Assembly: GCF_021272205.1 (NCBI RefSeq)
Contig: NZ_JAJSDX010000012.1
Location: 16,667 to 80,666, forward strand
DNA length: 64,000 nucleotides
Source of the DNA: Pantoea sp. Mb-10
Lineage (GTDB): Bacteria; Pseudomonadota; Gammaproteobacteria; Enterobacterales; Enterobacteriaceae
Direction: 5' to 3'
The notes beneath the pieces are model-generated. The model was not told where the DNA came from, made no database searches, and saw nothing but the letters and a program-made list of their open reading frames with translations. Positions 8,299 to 21,011 of this stretch are shown here, piece by piece. Each line of letters begins with the position of its first letter. Within the stretch, counting starts at the first letter, position 1. The position numbers and the translations under genes are program-made.

Positions 8299-10632
8299 TT
8301 AACGCTTCTTACCAAAGGCGGCGGCGAGGGCGTCACCCATCGCGCTGTTGCCCGATGGCGCAGCGCTGGATTTACCGCGCGCTTTCTCACGCGCAGCGGG
8401 ACGCGCCGCGTCTTTGCTGCCGCTGCGGTTATTGCCGCTGCGCGCCGTGCTGTCACCGGGCTGCTCGTCCAGACGCATGGTGAGCGCAATGCGTTTGCGC
8501 GGCAGATCGACGTCCATCACCTTGACCTTCACGATATCGCCTGCTTTTACCACCTGATGGGGATCGTCCACGAACTTGTCGGACAAGGAGGAAATATGCA
8601 CCAAACCGTCCTGATGCACGCCAATATCCACGAACGCACCGAAGTTGGTGACGTTGGTGACGGCGCCCTCCAGCACCATGCCGGGCAGCAGGTCGTTTAG
8701 CGTTTCCACGCCCTCGGCAAACTGCGCCGTCTTAAATTCCGGGCGCGGATCGCGGCCGGGTTTTTCCAGCTCGCGAATGATGTCGGTGACGGTGGGGAGA
8801 CCAAAACGATCGTCGGTGAACTGGCGGGCATCGAGGTCACGCAGGCTGCGGGCATTGCCCATTAAATCGCTCAGCGCCTGCTCGGTGGCGGTCAGAATGC
8901 GCTCCACCAGCGGATAGGCTTCCGGGTGTACCGTAGAGGCGTCCAGCGGATTATCACCGTGGTTAATGCGCAGGAAGCCCGCGCACTGCTCAAAGGCTTT
9001 TGGTCCTAAGCGGCTCACCTTGAGCAGCTGCTGGCGATTCTGGAAGCGGCCGTGCTCGTCGCGCCAGCTCACAATGTTCTGCGCCATCATGCGGGTCAGG
9101 CCCGCCACGCGCGTCAGCAGCGCCACGGAGGCGGTATTGAGATCCACGCCCACGGCGTTGACGCAATCCTCAACCACGGCATCCAGCTTCTTCGCCAGCT
9201 GGCTCTGGCTGACGTCGTGCTGATACTGGCCCACCCCGATGGATTTGGGATCGATCTTCACCAGCTCTGCCAGCGGATCCTGCAGGCGGCGGGCGATGGA
9301 CACCGCGCCGCGCAGGGAGACGTCGAGGTCAGGGAACTCCAGCGCGGCCAGTTCTGAGGCGGAGTAAACCGACGCGCCTGCTTCGCTGACAATAACCTTC
9401 TGCGCATTGACCGCCGGGAACTGCTTCTGTACGTCCAGGAAGAAGCGTTCGGTTTCACGCGAGGCGGTACCGTTGCCGATCGCCACCAGCTCAACCTGAT
9501 GCTTCGTGCACAGCGCTGCCACAATGGTCGCCGCTTTCGCTGCCTGGCCCGTATGCGGATAAATGGTATCGGTGGCGACCAGCTTGCCTGTGGCATCCAC
9601 GACCGCGACTTTTACGCCGGTACGCAGGCCGGGATCAAGCCCCATGGTGGCGCGCATGCCTGCGGGCGCCGCCATCAGTAAATCATGCAGGTTACGGGCG
9701 AAGACATTGATCGCCTCATCTTCCGCGCGCTCACGCACGGTGCCCATCAGTTCGGTTTCGAGGTGCAGCAGCACTTTAATGCGCCAGGTCCAGCTCACCA
9801 CGGCTTTACGCCAGCTGTCCGCCGGGGCGTTATTCAGGCGCAGGTTGAGGTGCTCAGCGATCAGCGTCTCGCCGTAGCTTTCGCGCGGGGCTTCTTCAAA
9901 CTGCGGGTCGGCGTTGAGAGAGAGTTGCAGGATGCCTTCATTGCGACCACGGAACATGGCCAGCGCACGGTGCGAGGGTACGCTGCTCAGCGCTTCATGA
10001 TGATCAAAGTAGTCGCGGAACTTCGCGCCTTCTTCTTCTTTGCCTTCTACCACGCGCGACACCAAGTGCGCGTTTTTCCACAGGTAATCACGCACTTTCG
10101 CCAGCAGCGCCGCATCTTCGGCGAAACGCTCCATCAGGATATAGCGTGCGCCATCCAGCGCGGCGCGCACGTCGGCAACGCCCTTGTCAGCGTCCACATA
10201 GCCGGCGGCGATCGCTTCGGGCGTCTGTGACGGATCGCTCCACAGCGTCTCTGCCAGCGGTTCAAGACCGGCTTCAATCGCGATCTGGCCGCGCGTGCGG
10301 CGCTTCTGCTTGTAAGGCAGATACAGGTCTTCCAGTTCGGTTTTGTTCAGCGTGCTATTGATGGCGTCAGCCAGCTCCGGCGTGAGTTTGCCTTGGTCGT
10401 CGATGGATTTCAGAATCGACTGGCGACGCTCTTCCAGCTCGCGCAGGTAGCCTAAGCGGCTCTCGAGCTGACGCAGCTGGGTGTCATCCAGCCCGCCGGT
10501 CACTTCCTTACGATAACGTGCGATAAACGGCACGGTATTTCCTTCATCCAGCAAGCGAACGGCGGCATCAACCTGGTCGGCACGGGCTTTAAGCTCACTT
10601 GCGATAATCTGGCTCAGCGAATCTTTCATCAT
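8299..10632 (-). CDS. tex: Tex-type RNA-binding transcription accessory protein
   Basis: 777 aa from ATG at 10632; an in-frame GTG at 10653 would add seven residues and neither has a clear ribosome site. E. coli YhgF is of similar length. Order: N-terminal helical region with [21 protein letters not shown], a YqgF-like fold ([17 protein letters not shown]), helix-hairpin-helix segments ([21 protein letters not shown]) and an S1 RNA-binding domain ([26 protein letters not shown], in two halves). The C-terminal tail is basic and low complexity. The family influences transcription-linked processes and stress survival. Divergent from greB, as in E. coli. Confidence 0.95.
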   Translation of the reverse strand: MMKDSLSQIIASELKARADQVDAAVRLLDEGNTVPFIARYRKEVTGGLDDTQLRQLESRLGYLRELEERRQSILKSIDDQGKLTPELADAINSTLNKTELEDLYLPYKQKRRTRGQIAIEAGLEPLAETLWSDPSQTPEAIAAGYVDADKGVADVRAALDGARYILMERFAEDAALLAKVRDYLWKNAHLVSRVVEGKEEEGAKFRDYFDHHEALSSVPSHRALAMFRGRNEGILQLSLNADPQFEEAPRESYGETLIAEHLNLRLNNAPADSWRKAVVSWTWRIKVLLHLETELMGTVRERAEDEAINVFARNLHDLLMAAPAGMRATMGLDPGLRTGVKVAVVDATGKLVATDTIYPHTGQAAKAATIVAALCTKHQVELVAIGNGTASRETERFFLDVQKQFPAVNAQKVIVSEAGASVYSASELAALEFPDLDVSLRGAVSIARRLQDPLAELVKIDPKSIGVGQYQHDVSQSQLAKKLDAVVEDCVNAVGVDLNTASVALLTRVAGLTRMMAQNIVSWRDEHGRFQNRQQLLKVSRLGPKAFEQCAGFLRINHGDNPLDASTVHPEAYPLVERILTATEQALSDLMGNARSLRDLDARQFTDDRFGLPTVTDIIRELEKPGRDPRPEFKTAQFAEGVETLNDLLPGMVLEGAVTNVTNFGAFVDIGVHQDGLVHISSLSDKFVDDPHQVVKAGDIVKVKVMDVDLPRKRIALTMRLDEQPGDSTARSGNNRSGSKDAARPAAREKARGKSSAAPSGNSAMGDALAAAFGKKR

Positions 10633-10836
10633 CAGTAACGGTCTTGCGTTCACAGGGTTAAAAACAGGGGACAGTTATACGGACTGAGGGCAGAAATTGC
10701 CAGCCGACGAGCCGGGAATGCGTCTTTTTCTGAACGTGGCTCGCGTACGCGAGCGCACGCCTTGATAGGGGCGCAGCGCTGGCTTATTGTGAGCCTCTTT
10801 ATCTGCGCAACAATGCTGTTATCACGAGCTGACGTC

Positions 10837-11322
10837 ATGAAAACCCAACTGATTACCCGCGAGGGCTACAACAAACTGCGTGCCGAGCACGACCACTTGT
10901 GGAATGAAAAGCGTCCGGAGGTCACGAAAATTGTCTCTTGGGCTGCCAGCTTGGGCGATCGTTCAGAGAATGCGGATTACACCTACAACAAACGCCTGCT
11001 GCGTCAGATTGATCGGCGCGTACGCTATCTGCGTAAATGCCTGGCCGAATTAAAAATTGTGGATTATGCGCCGCAGCAGGAAGGTAAAGTGTTCTTCGGG
11101 GCGTGGGTGGAAGTGGAAAACGAGCAGGGCGACGTAAAACGCTTTCGCATTGTGGGGCCGGATGAAATCTACGGCGATACCGTCAAAGAGTACATTTCAA
11201 TTGACTCGCCGATGGCGCGCGCGCTGATTAAGAAAGCGGTGGATGACGAAGTGGTGGTTAACACACCGGAAGGGCAAAAAATCTGGTTTGTGAACCGCAT
11301 TGAGTATGTGAAAGTGGATTAA
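10837..11322 (+). CDS. greB: Transcript cleavage factor GreB
   Basis: 161 aa from the ATG at 10837; the in-frame extension back to 10762 is not conserved. The N-terminal coiled coil carries the acidic tip in WAASLGDRSENADYTYNKR, which reaches the RNA polymerase active site through the secondary channel and triggers cleavage of backtracked RNA. The C-terminal FKBP-like domain holds GKVFFGAWVEVE and YISIDSPMARALIKK. It lies upstream of ompR as in E. coli, but with an extra gene in the gap. Confidence 0.95.
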   Translation: MKTQLITREGYNKLRAEHDHLWNEKRPEVTKIVSWAASLGDRSENADYTYNKRLLRQIDRRVRYLRKCLAELKIVDYAPQQEGKVFFGAWVEVENEQGDVKRFRIVGPDEIYGDTVKEYISIDSPMARALIKKAVDDEVVVNTPEGQKIWFVNRIEYVKVD

Positions 11323-11439
11323 ACGCACCGGAGAAGCGCTGCCTCTTACGCTGAGACAGGACGGTTTTCTCCGGCGTCGTCGCCCGGGATACGCAAACAA
11401 GCATCATCGGCGGTGGCGCTAAAACGGCCAACGCGGCGT

Positions 11440-11688
11440 TTATTTACCCGGTGCCGTGGCAGTGGTGGTAGAGGTACTGCTGCTGCTGCCTTTATCGCCG
11501 CCACCGCCCATGGTGGCCAGCGCCACGCCCAGCAGTGCGCCAACGGCACCGATGCCGATGGCGTCAGAGTTACCTTTGGCCGTGGTAGAGGCTTGTGCAC
11601 CTGCTGCTTCGCCGGCGCTGGTGGCCGCCTGAACCTGCGGGATGCCAGTCAGTATTAGCGCGCTCATCAGAACCAGGGTACTTTTCAT
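11440..11688 (-). CDS. YjbE-like small secreted protein (exopolysaccharide-associated family)
   Basis: 82 aa from ATG at 11688 (GGAGAG upstream). A signal peptide ends near PQVQA-ATS. The mature part has GEAAG, a hydrophobic glycine-rich stretch IGIGAVGALLGVALATMGGGG, then a Ser/Thr-rich tail. This layout matches E. coli YjbE, the first protein of the Rcs-controlled yjbEFGH exopolysaccharide operon; yjbFGH are not here. Antisense to its neighbours, between greB and ompR. Assignment is by overall pattern. Confidence 0.7.
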   Translation of the reverse strand: MKSTLVLMSALILTGIPQVQAATSAGEAAGAQASTTAKGNSDAIGIGAVGALLGVALATMGGGGDKGSSSSTSTTTATAPGK

Positions 11689-12197
11689 TTTTACTCTCCA
11701 TATGAACGTAGACACAGCGGAATGCATCCAGTCTCGGAGATAAAATGCGATGTGAAAAGTTAGCGTTATTTACTGATTTAAAAGGCTTTATTTTTGTCTG
11801 GACTTGAATCGTGGCCGTCAGGAATTGTTCCGAGCACAGCCGATAAGCTTTCGATGGAATAGCCACATTTTATGCTGTAAAAGTTATTTCATGAGAAATT
11901 AAATACTATTCATTTAACTCAAATTGTTCAGTGAGCCTCTTACCGCGCCGCTTCCCGACAACATAAGCCAGCGGCACAAAGAAAATCGGTGTTTTTTTCA
12001 GACAAGCGCTAGCTTGCCAGGCAGTCGCATAAAAAACGCGAAGTGCCACGCAATCTGCACCTTAAAACCAGGATAAGCTGCTGTTTAATATGCTTTGTAA
12101 CAATTTCGGCTAGAATATAAACCATTAATGACTGTCACAGTCGGGTCCCTTTTTTACACAATATTGATTCAGGCAATGGCGCCTTTGGGAGTGGAAC
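11689..12197. promoter_or_regulatory. 509-bp upstream region of ompR and of the yjbE-like gene
   Basis: AT-rich, gene-free and shared by two divergent genes. The stretch 12091-12125 (TTTGTAACAATTTCGGC, then TAGAATATAAACC) resembles the E. coli ompR promoter area, but I cannot place -35/-10 boxes with confidence. A 13-bp palindrome, GACTGTCACAGTC (12130-12142), lies in the probable ompR leader. GGGAG at 12187-12191 is the ompR ribosome site. Confidence 0.5.
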
Positions 12198-14272
<2,075 letters not shown>

Positions 14273-14275
14273 AAT

Positions 14276-14305
14276 AAAAAAGGCGGCTCACAGGCCGCCT
14301 TTTTT
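14276..14305. terminator. Bidirectional terminator between envZ and pckA
   Basis: Stem GGCGGC (14282-14287) and GCCGCC (14294-14299), flanked by an A run on the left and a T run on the right, so it works on both strands for the two convergent genes. Confidence 0.92.
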
Positions 14306-14316
14306 ACGCGTAGCCC

Positions 14317-15936
14317 TTACAGCTGTGGACCCGCTTTCACCAACGCTTTACCGGCATCGTTGTCGGTATATTTTTCGAAGTTGGTGATAAAGCGCTGCGC
14401 CAGATCCTGCGCCGCCTGCTGCCAGGCCGCTTCATCCTGCCAGCTGTTACGCGGATCGAGAACCGCGTCGTCCACCTGCGCCAGCGCGGTTGGGATTTGC
14501 AGATTGAACACCGGCAGCGTCACGGTCTCAGCATTATCCAGCTCACCCGCCAGAATGGCATTAATGATGGCGCGGGTATCTTTCAGCGACATGCGTTTGC
14601 CGCTGCCGTTCCAGCCCGTGTTCACCAGATAAGCTTGCGCCCCCGCGGCTTCCATGCGCTTCACCAATACGTCAGCGTACTGCGTTGGGTGCAGCGTCAG
14701 GAAGGCTGCGCCAAAGCAGGCTGAGAAGGTCGGCGTTGGCTGCGTCACACCGCGTTCGGTGCCTGCCAGTTTGGCGGTGAAGCCCGACAAGAAGTGATAC
14801 TGCGTCTGCTCCGGCGTCAGGCGCGATACCGGCGGCAACACGCCAAACGCGTCGGCGGTCAGGAAGATCACTTTTTTGGCGTGGCCCGCTTTCGAGACGG
14901 GTTTAACGATGTTGTCGATGTGCTCGATAGGATAGGACACGCGGGTGTTTTCGGTCTTGCTGCCGTCGGCGTAATCTACGCTGCCGTCGGCGCGCACCAC
15001 CACGTTCTCCAGCAGCGCATTGCGGCGAATGGCGCGATAGATCTCCGGCTCGGCCTGCTCAGACAGGTTGATGGTTTTGGCGTAGCAGCCACCCTCAAAG
15101 TTGAAGACGCCGTCATCGTCCCAGCCGTGCTCATCATCCCCAATCAGCTGGCGATCGGGATCGGTAGAAAGCGTGGTTTTACCCGTGCCGGACAACCCAA
15201 AGAACACGGCTACGTCGCCGGCTTTGCCCACGTTCGCCGAGCAGTGCATTGAGGCGATGCCCTTGAGCGGCAGCAGGTAGTTCATGATAGCGAACAGGCC
15301 TTTCTTCATCTCACCGCCATACCACGTGCCGCCAATCAGCTGCATGCGCTCGGTGAGGTTAAAGGCCACGAAGTTCTCGGAGTGCAGTCCCTGCGCCTGC
15401 CAGTCTGGATTGGTGCACTGGGCCGCATTGAGTACGACGAAGTCGGGTTTGAACGTCGCCAGCTCTTCCTCGCTGGGGCGAATGAACATGTTTTTCACGA
15501 AGTGCGCCTGCCAGGCCACTTCCATGACAAAACGGACGCTAAGGCGCGTGTCAGGGTTGGCACCGCAAAAGGCGTCAATCACAAAGAGTCGCTTGTTGGA
15601 GAGCTGTGCGGTGCAGCGATCTTTCAGCGCCTGCCAGGTTTCCTGTGACATCGGCTGGTTATCATTTTTGCCGTTCCCTACGTCGTTCCACCACAGCGTG
15701 TCACGCGTGGTGTTGTCTCGCACAATGTATTTATCTTTGGGCGAGCGTCCGGTGAAGATACCGGTATCCACGGCAATCGCGCCGCTCTGCGTCAGAGTGC
15801 CTCGCGCATAACCTTCCAGCTCCGGACGGGTCTCTTCCTGAAACAGCGTATCAAAGTCAGGGTTGTACACCACTTCCGTGGTGCCGCTGATGCCTATGGC
15901 AGCGAGGTCTTGCGATGTCAGGCCGTTAACGCGCAT
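14317..15936 (-). CDS. pckA: Phosphoenolpyruvate carboxykinase (ATP)
   Basis: 539 aa. Converts oxaloacetate and ATP to phosphoenolpyruvate, CO2 and ADP, the entry step of gluconeogenesis. Markers: the PCK kinase P-loop [13 protein letters not shown], the substrate site [13 protein letters not shown], the metal site [20 protein letters not shown] and C-terminal [12 protein letters not shown]. Convergent with envZ, as in E. coli. The 267 bp upstream contain no gene and no CRP site I could support. Confidence 0.98.
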   Translation of the reverse strand: MRVNGLTSQDLAAIGISGTTEVVYNPDFDTLFQEETRPELEGYARGTLTQSGAIAVDTGIFTGRSPKDKYIVRDNTTRDTLWWNDVGNGKNDNQPMSQETWQALKDRCTAQLSNKRLFVIDAFCGANPDTRLSVRFVMEVAWQAHFVKNMFIRPSEEELATFKPDFVVLNAAQCTNPDWQAQGLHSENFVAFNLTERMQLIGGTWYGGEMKKGLFAIMNYLLPLKGIASMHCSANVGKAGDVAVFFGLSGTGKTTLSTDPDRQLIGDDEHGWDDDGVFNFEGGCYAKTINLSEQAEPEIYRAIRRNALLENVVVRADGSVDYADGSKTENTRVSYPIEHIDNIVKPVSKAGHAKKVIFLTADAFGVLPPVSRLTPEQTQYHFLSGFTAKLAGTERGVTQPTPTFSACFGAAFLTLHPTQYADVLVKRMEAAGAQAYLVNTGWNGSGKRMSLKDTRAIINAILAGELDNAETVTLPVFNLQIPTALAQVDDAVLDPRNSWQDEAAWQQAAQDLAQRFITNFEKYTDNDAGKALVKAGPQL

Positions 15937-16170
15937 GTGACTGCTCCTTAAATCGGTACTTCATTGCATTTTTGTGTGAGAGGTTCTGCTTCCTGCCATC
16001 CGGTGTCAGGCAGTGCAGATCGCGCGCAGTGTACACGTCTGAGCAAGGGGTAAAAGTGAAGATAGTTAAAAATGCGAACTGGAACGTGACAAGCAGATAA
16101 ATCCGCCACTTATAAAAGTAAAGTCAGCGAAAGGAAGGTAATTTTCGTGCGAAATCATTAAGGTGGGCGT

Positions 16171-16197
16171 AAAAGGATGGGGCGGTATGACCGCCCC
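16171..16197 (-). terminator. Terminator after hslO
   Basis: Stem GGGGCGG (16179-16185) and CCGCCCC (16191-16197) with a 5-base loop; on the minus strand it is followed by ATCCTTTT. It lies just after the hslO stop. Confidence 0.65.
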
Positions 16198-16203
16198 TGA
16201 TGC

Positions 16204-17076
16204 TCAGTGCAGCACGGTATTATCGTTGGAAGGGGAGTTGCGCAGGGCGGCGATATCATCCGCGTCGTAAACATAGTGCGAACCGCAATAATCGCAGTGC
16301 ATATCGATTTTGCCATCCTCGGCCAGGATCTCATCGACCTCTTCCGCTGGCAGCGTTTTTAACACTTCACCGCAGCGCGCGTGCGAGCAGGTGCACTTAA
16401 AGATCACCGGGGAAGGATCGTAGACGGTTGCCTCTTCCTGATGATACAGGCGCCAGAGCACTTCCGTGGCCGGCAATTCAATCAGCTCGTCGCTTTTTAC
16501 CGTTTCGGTGAGCGTGGCGAGATGGTTGAAGTCGTCGAGGTTGGTATCCTGCGCGGGCAGGACCTGCAGCAGGATACCGGCGACACCTTGGCTGCTGGTA
16601 CGGATGAACAGGCGCGTCGGCAGCTGCTCAGAGCGCATAAAGTAATCCTCCAGGCAGCCTGCCAGCGTATCCGCCTCCAGGCCTACCACGCCCTGATAGC
16701 GCTCGCCTTTTTCCGGCGAAATGGTGATCACCAGATAGCCATTGCCCACCATCTCTTTCAGGCTGCTGCCCGCAGCGATCTCGGCACCCTCTTTGATACG
16801 GGCTACGCCGCGCATTTCTTGACGGTGGTTGCCGTTGATGACCGCCAGCGTCAGCGGACCATCGCCCTGCAACTGCACGGTAATGTCGCCTTCAAACTTC
16901 AGCGTCGCGGTCAGCAGGCTGGTGGCAACCAGCAATTCGCCCAGCAGGGTATTCACCGGCTCAGCGTAGCCGTGGTTTTTGACGATATCGCGCCAGGTTT
17001 CGGAGGCGTTCACCAGTTCGCCGCGCACGGCGACATTATCGAACAGGTAACGGTGCAGTTGATCATTCACAGACAT
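16204..17076 (-). CDS. hslO: Redox-regulated chaperone Hsp33
   Basis: 290 aa from ATG at 17076, which has GAGAG upstream; the frame continues to 17109 but the extension is not conserved. N-terminal chaperone fold ([24 protein letters not shown], in two parts), then the C-terminal zinc redox switch with CTC (in [12 protein letters not shown]) and CDYC. Oxidation releases zinc and activates holdase activity under oxidative stress. Downstream of hslR, 25 bp apart, same direction. Confidence 0.96.
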   Translation of the reverse strand: MSVNDQLHRYLFDNVAVRGELVNASETWRDIVKNHGYAEPVNTLLGELLVATSLLTATLKFEGDITVQLQGDGPLTLAVINGNHRQEMRGVARIKEGAEIAAGSSLKEMVGNGYLVITISPEKGERYQGVVGLEADTLAGCLEDYFMRSEQLPTRLFIRTSSQGVAGILLQVLPAQDTNLDDFNHLATLTETVKSDELIELPATEVLWRLYHQEEATVYDPSPVIFKCTCSHARCGEVLKTLPAEEVDEILAEDGKIDMHCDYCGSHYVYDADDIAALRNSPSNDNTVLH

Positions 17077-17101
17077 AGTATTTCTCTCACAGGGGCGAGA
17101 A

Positions 17102-17503
17102 TTATTCATCGCCCGATAATTTAAATTTCATCAGATCGCGACGTTCCTTTTTGTCTGGACGACGATCGGGATGCGGCATCGACAGGGCGTTCATCTTACG
17201 CGCCAGCGCGGTCTTCTCGCGCTTTTCAATGCTGGCGTCGGTTTCAGCGTACATCTGCTGCGCTTCGCTAGCCGGACGACGCTGGTCGCTGACGGCGGTG
17301 ACAATTACCGTGCGTTCATCGTTGCCCTGGCGCAACGTCAGTTCTGCCTGCAGCTCAACCACTTTGCCAGGCTTGCTGCGCTGACCGTTATAATGGACCT
17401 TTCCGCCTTCAATCATCTCCCGCGCCAGCGCGCGGGTTTTATAGAAGCGCGCCGCCCACAGCCATTTATCCAGGCGAACGTCTTCCGGTTTTTTCTCTTT
17501 CAT
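17102..17503 (-). CDS. hslR: Heat shock protein 15 (ribosome-associated S4-domain protein)
   Basis: 133 aa. S4 RNA-binding domain at residues 8-65 ([22 protein letters not shown]) and a basic C-terminal tail. It binds free 50S subunits that carry a stalled nascent chain with tRNA and helps recycle them. AGGAGGGG upstream is a strong ribosome site. Operon with hslO. In E. coli yrfG precedes it; here it is preceded by about 400 bp without a gene. Confidence 0.95.
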   Translation of the reverse strand: MKEKKPEDVRLDKWLWAARFYKTRALAREMIEGGKVHYNGQRSKPGKVVELQAELTLRQGNDERTVIVTAVSDQRRPASEAQQMYAETDASIEKREKTALARKMNALSMPHPDRRPDKKERRDLMKFKLSGDE

Positions 17504-17903
17504 CTTTTACCCCTCCTGCAGTCGCGCAACGCTTTACCCGCGGACGAGAGACACACTCGGCAAGGGACGCTGGAAAGATGGCTCAACCCGCATGCGGTTT
17601 TATCGCGCGCAGCGCACGTTGGCGATTCAGGGCGTGCGTAAGCGAAAAACGGGGTTTCACGTGCGAATACCCAAAAGTATGGGTGGAACGTCATAAATCA
17701 AGGTGAGCGGTGAATCCAATTTGCGTCTGCTGAGCGGCAAGCATCCATCCAGCAGCATCAGCACGGAGCCCGCGTTGTTAACACGCTCTTTGTTTAGCAT
17801 AGGCGTTACGGCCCGATCTTTCTGCGCCAAACGGCCAGCATTACCGCGTCGAGATGCGATCTCACGGTAAAACCGGCGACAGGGTAGCACAGAAGCAAAG
17901 GGG
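17504..17903. other. 400-bp gene-free stretch between hslR and igaA
   Basis: Only two short frames exist on the minus strand (about 65 and 77 codons), with no recognisable domain and no good ribosome sites. I looked for remains of the HAD nucleotidase yrfG, which is here in E. coli, and found none. Probably holds the hslR promoter; I could not place a heat-shock consensus. Confidence 0.4.
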
Positions 17904-20045
17904 TCAGAACAGGGAGCGCACGCTCTGCATAGTGCTCAGGTTATGGTTAAAGCACTTGTCGTAGTACTGCTGAATCTCCACCATGCGCAGGCGATTGCGA
18001 TGCATGCGGCGCAGCGTCAGTAAGCCATTGGCGACGGCGCAGATCATCAGCACTAACATCAACAGCGCGGTAGCGGGATAGCGCCACTGCGCCATCGCAT
18101 CGGGCGCACTGTGCAGCGCGATGTGGCGCGTACCGTTGGCATCCGTGGACAAACCGGTAATGATGCCATTGGCGGAGAAGGGCGTGTGCAGCAGCATGGC
18201 GGAAAGCCGCTGCAGTTCCTGCCACTGCTCGGGCGCGTCCAGATCGAACAGGGATACCGCCGGTGCAGGATGATTTACCATCTGGCGGCCGTCGTCGCTG
18301 ATGATCAAGAAGCCTCCCGGCGGCGGGCTGTTAAGCGTTTCAGCAGCGCGCCGCGTCTCACGCGAAAAGAAGCTGGAGGTGGCGCTGGTCACCAGATTTT
18401 CCAACGCCTCTGCGCTGACGGGACGCAGCAGCACGTTCATGCCGTTCAGTTTGCCAGAGTCAGCACGGTGGATCAGCGCGTCCCAATCTTTGGCGTTGCC
18501 CAGATTCACCAGCGCGTTTTTCAGCCGCATGCAATCCTGCTGCTGGCTGCACAGTGCCTGCGTTTTCAGCACCAGATCGGAAAAGTCATCCAGCAAAATC
18601 ATGCCGGATTTTTGAATCGCTGAGGCAAGCTGCGGATTGAGCTTAGCGTCAGTGTTGGTTTCAGGATGCAGCTGGCGCGTGGTGGTATCCAGCAGGGCGG
18701 CGGCTTTATCAATGATGTCTGACTGCGGCTGCGGTAGCGGTGCGGCGTTGTTCCAGTAAATCGCGGAGCAATCAAACGGCATAAAGGTGTAGGTGCGGTT
18801 GCTCTGATAATTGCCGGGCACTGAGCACATGCCGGTCCCGCTGACTTTCAGGCTGTCACCGATACGCAGCGGAATCGCACTTAGCTTATCGACGCTGCTG
18901 ACCTCGATACTTTCTGTGCCTTTTACCCAGGCAAGGCTGAGTTTGATCGGCATCCCAAGCGGGATCCACGTGAACAGTAAGATCAGCACCAGCAGCGATC
19001 CGCAGGCCAGCACGAGATTTTTACGCCAGCGCTGAATAGGGAAGTTGCGTACCTCATCCTGCAGCGACAGGAATTTGCCCTGGCGAACCACCTGGCGGTT
19101 CAGGTACATATCCACATCGGTCACTTGACCCAGATCGTGGGCAACGTACGGCTGCCAGTGCGTGGGGTAAATCAAATCAATAATGCCCAGCGAGATGTTG
19201 GTCTGCTCCTGATTGGATTCGCCAAACAATCCCCAGCGCTTGGGCGCACCGCGCAGGCAGTGAATGTCCCTTAACCCTTTCTCACCGGGCACGCGATACA
19301 GCGACCACACGCTGACGGCAATCATGGCGCCGCCTAACAGGGCCACCCAAATCATCATGCTGCCCGGCACCACCAGGCTGAGGAACAGCAGCAGAAAGGC
19401 CAGGCAAATCACCACGGCTTCACGCATGCCATCAGGACGCGAAAGACGATACTCTTCGGGTGTCTCTTTACGCACCTGCAGCAGCTCGACGTTTTCCCCT
19501 TCTTCTTTACGAATTGAGGCATTGGTAGACATCGGGCGCACCAGCGGCGGCAGCGCCGGCTGGTCCACGGCGTAGTTCACCAGCGAATGGCCATTAAGGG
19601 AAATCACCAGCGGCAGCGTCTGCGTACGGATCAGCTCGACGTAATTCTCTTCGGCAATGTATTGCTCCCACTGCGGCGGCAGATGGACTTCGACTTCGTC
19701 CAGATAATAGCGCCATTTTTGTGGGTCGTCTGTGGAGAGGCCATAGCGGGTAATCGCGCGCGTGACCGGATAAACGTGGTTGCTTTGCGCGGTGAGCGCC
19801 AGCGCTTGAGGCTGACGTGTGCGCCGCGAAGCGCGATCGGGACGCTGCTGCCACTCGTTCGCCAGCGAGGCAATATACTTTTCTACAGCGCTGCGTTCTT
19901 CATGAGTGAGCTTGCGGCAGGGCGGATTGATAAAGGGCAGCGGCTTCGCCAATGGCGGACGTCCCCGCATAGCGAACCAAAAGGCGATGCCTGCCAATAG
20001 CGAACAGGCCAGCATCACGGCCAGAATGACAATAAAAGTGCTCAT
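17904..20045 (-). CDS. igaA: Inner-membrane Rcs repressor IgaA
   Basis: 713 aa, close to the E. coli YrfF length. TM1 at residues 1-25, a cytoplasmic domain, a hydrophobic pair near residues 210-255 (VVICLAFLLLFLSLVVPGSM, IWVALLGGAMIAVS), another TM near 345-365, a large periplasmic domain with Cys residues, and a last TM near 660-685. IgaA holds the Rcs phosphorelay off by contact with RcsD and is usually essential where Rcs is intact. Divergent from nudE. Confidence 0.95.
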   Translation of the reverse strand: MSTFIVILAVMLACSLLAGIAFWFAMRGRPPLAKPLPFINPPCRKLTHEERSAVEKYIASLANEWQQRPDRASRRTRQPQALALTAQSNHVYPVTRAITRYGLSTDDPQKWRYYLDEVEVHLPPQWEQYIAEENYVELIRTQTLPLVISLNGHSLVNYAVDQPALPPLVRPMSTNASIRKEEGENVELLQVRKETPEEYRLSRPDGMREAVVICLAFLLLFLSLVVPGSMMIWVALLGGAMIAVSVWSLYRVPGEKGLRDIHCLRGAPKRWGLFGESNQEQTNISLGIIDLIYPTHWQPYVAHDLGQVTDVDMYLNRQVVRQGKFLSLQDEVRNFPIQRWRKNLVLACGSLLVLILLFTWIPLGMPIKLSLAWVKGTESIEVSSVDKLSAIPLRIGDSLKVSGTGMCSVPGNYQSNRTYTFMPFDCSAIYWNNAAPLPQPQSDIIDKAAALLDTTTRQLHPETNTDAKLNPQLASAIQKSGMILLDDFSDLVLKTQALCSQQQDCMRLKNALVNLGNAKDWDALIHRADSGKLNGMNVLLRPVSAEALENLVTSATSSFFSRETRRAAETLNSPPPGGFLIISDDGRQMVNHPAPAVSLFDLDAPEQWQELQRLSAMLLHTPFSANGIITGLSTDANGTRHIALHSAPDAMAQWRYPATALLMLVLMICAVANGLLTLRRMHRNRLRMVEIQQYYDKCFNHNLSTMQSVRSLF

Positions 20046-20429
20046 GCTCTGCTCAATCCAGCCAAAAAACCGCCTTCACGTTTACGCTGCGCTCCCAGAA
20101 AACCATCAATGTCCGTTAATTTTGGCGAGCAGAAGTTAATCTGACAAGATAAACCCACAGAAAATAACGCACAAAATCATTGGATTATAATTTATTAGAT
20201 TTTTCCTTGATAGGATCTTATCCAGGGCGTCGATAATAAAAAATCGGCTTTTTCTTAATTTAGGTGTACCTCGTTGACTTATTGCGAAAAATTACGTCAT
20301 GGCAACACAGGTGCAGCGACGTAGTAAGGTGCAAGCGGGCTTTACAGATGTGCGTATCGCACATTGTTTCGGGCTTCGGTATGCTGTGGCCATCGCGTTC
20401 ACAAGGCAGTGCTTAGTTTGAGGCTGATT
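20046..20429. promoter_or_regulatory. 384-bp divergent igaA/nudE upstream region
   Basis: No gene. The igaA-proximal half is very AT-rich (20150-20270). A perfect 17-bp palindrome, ATGTGCG-TAT-CGCACAT, is at 20348-20364, 66 bp before nudE. GAGG at 20420-20423 is the nudE ribosome site. Confidence 0.5.
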
Positions 20430-20996
20430 ATGAAAAATCCCCTGCAGAAACCCGACATCCTCAGCATAGAGGCCGTTGCCCGCTCTCGTTTATTCACAAT
20501 AGAAGCCGTTGATCTTGCTTTCAGCAATGGCGCCCGTCGGGTATACGAAAGAATGAAGCCTTCGGGGCGCGAAGCCGTGATGATTGTGCCGATCTTGGGC
20601 GATGAAGTGATCCTGATTCAGGAGTACGCCGTCGGGCTGGAAAACTATGAGCTGGGCTTTCCTAAGGGGCTGATCGACCCCGGTGAAACGCCTTTTGAAG
20701 CGGCAGACAGAGAATTAAAAGAGGAAGCCGGCTATGGTGCCACGCGCCTGGAAGCGCTGGGTAAGCTGACCATGGCGCCGTCTTACTTCTCAAGCAAAAT
20801 GAACATTGTGGTGGCGGAAGGCCTCTATGAAGAGAAACTCGAGGGCGATGAGCCGGAGCCGCTGATCGTCCGCCGCTGGCCGCTGAATAATCTGCTGGCG
20901 CTGTTGGAGGAGCCGGATTTCCGCGAGGCGCGTAACGTCAGCGCGCTGTTTATGGTGCGGGAGTGGCTGGTGAAGCAGGGACGTATTCACTACTGA
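20430..20996 (+). CDS. nudE: ADP compounds hydrolase NudE
   Basis: 188 aa from ATG at 20430 (GAGG seven bases before); the frame extends to 20364 without conservation. The Nudix box is complete: GLIDPGE, then seven residues, then RELKEEAGY. The enzyme hydrolyses ADP-ribose, NADH and diadenosine polyphosphates in the cytoplasm. APSYFSSKMNIVVAEGLY is typical of the NudE group. Convergent with mrcA across a shared terminator. Confidence 0.94.
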   Translation: MKNPLQKPDILSIEAVARSRLFTIEAVDLAFSNGARRVYERMKPSGREAVMIVPILGDEVILIQEYAVGLENYELGFPKGLIDPGETPFEAADRELKEEAGYGATRLEALGKLTMAPSYFSSKMNIVVAEGLYEEKLEGDEPEPLIVRRWPLNNLLALLEEPDFREARNVSALFMVREWLVKQGRIHY

Positions 20997-21011
20997 GCAA
21001 ATGACATGCAT

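Noticed and set aside
9685..10230. 181-codon frame opposite tex
   Set aside because: Shadow of tex; low-complexity composition and no start signal.
16020..16140. CRP site upstream of pckA
   Set aside because: Only single TGTGA-like half sites with no acceptable second half.
17500..17890. Two short minus-strand frames as a remnant of yrfG
   Set aside because: No HAD motifs (DxDGT, K, DD) and no similarity I could see to the nucleotidase.
20348..20364. Palindrome before nudE as a CRP site
   Set aside because: Spacing between TGTG and CACA is seven, one short of the CRP rule; kept only as an unexplained palindrome.
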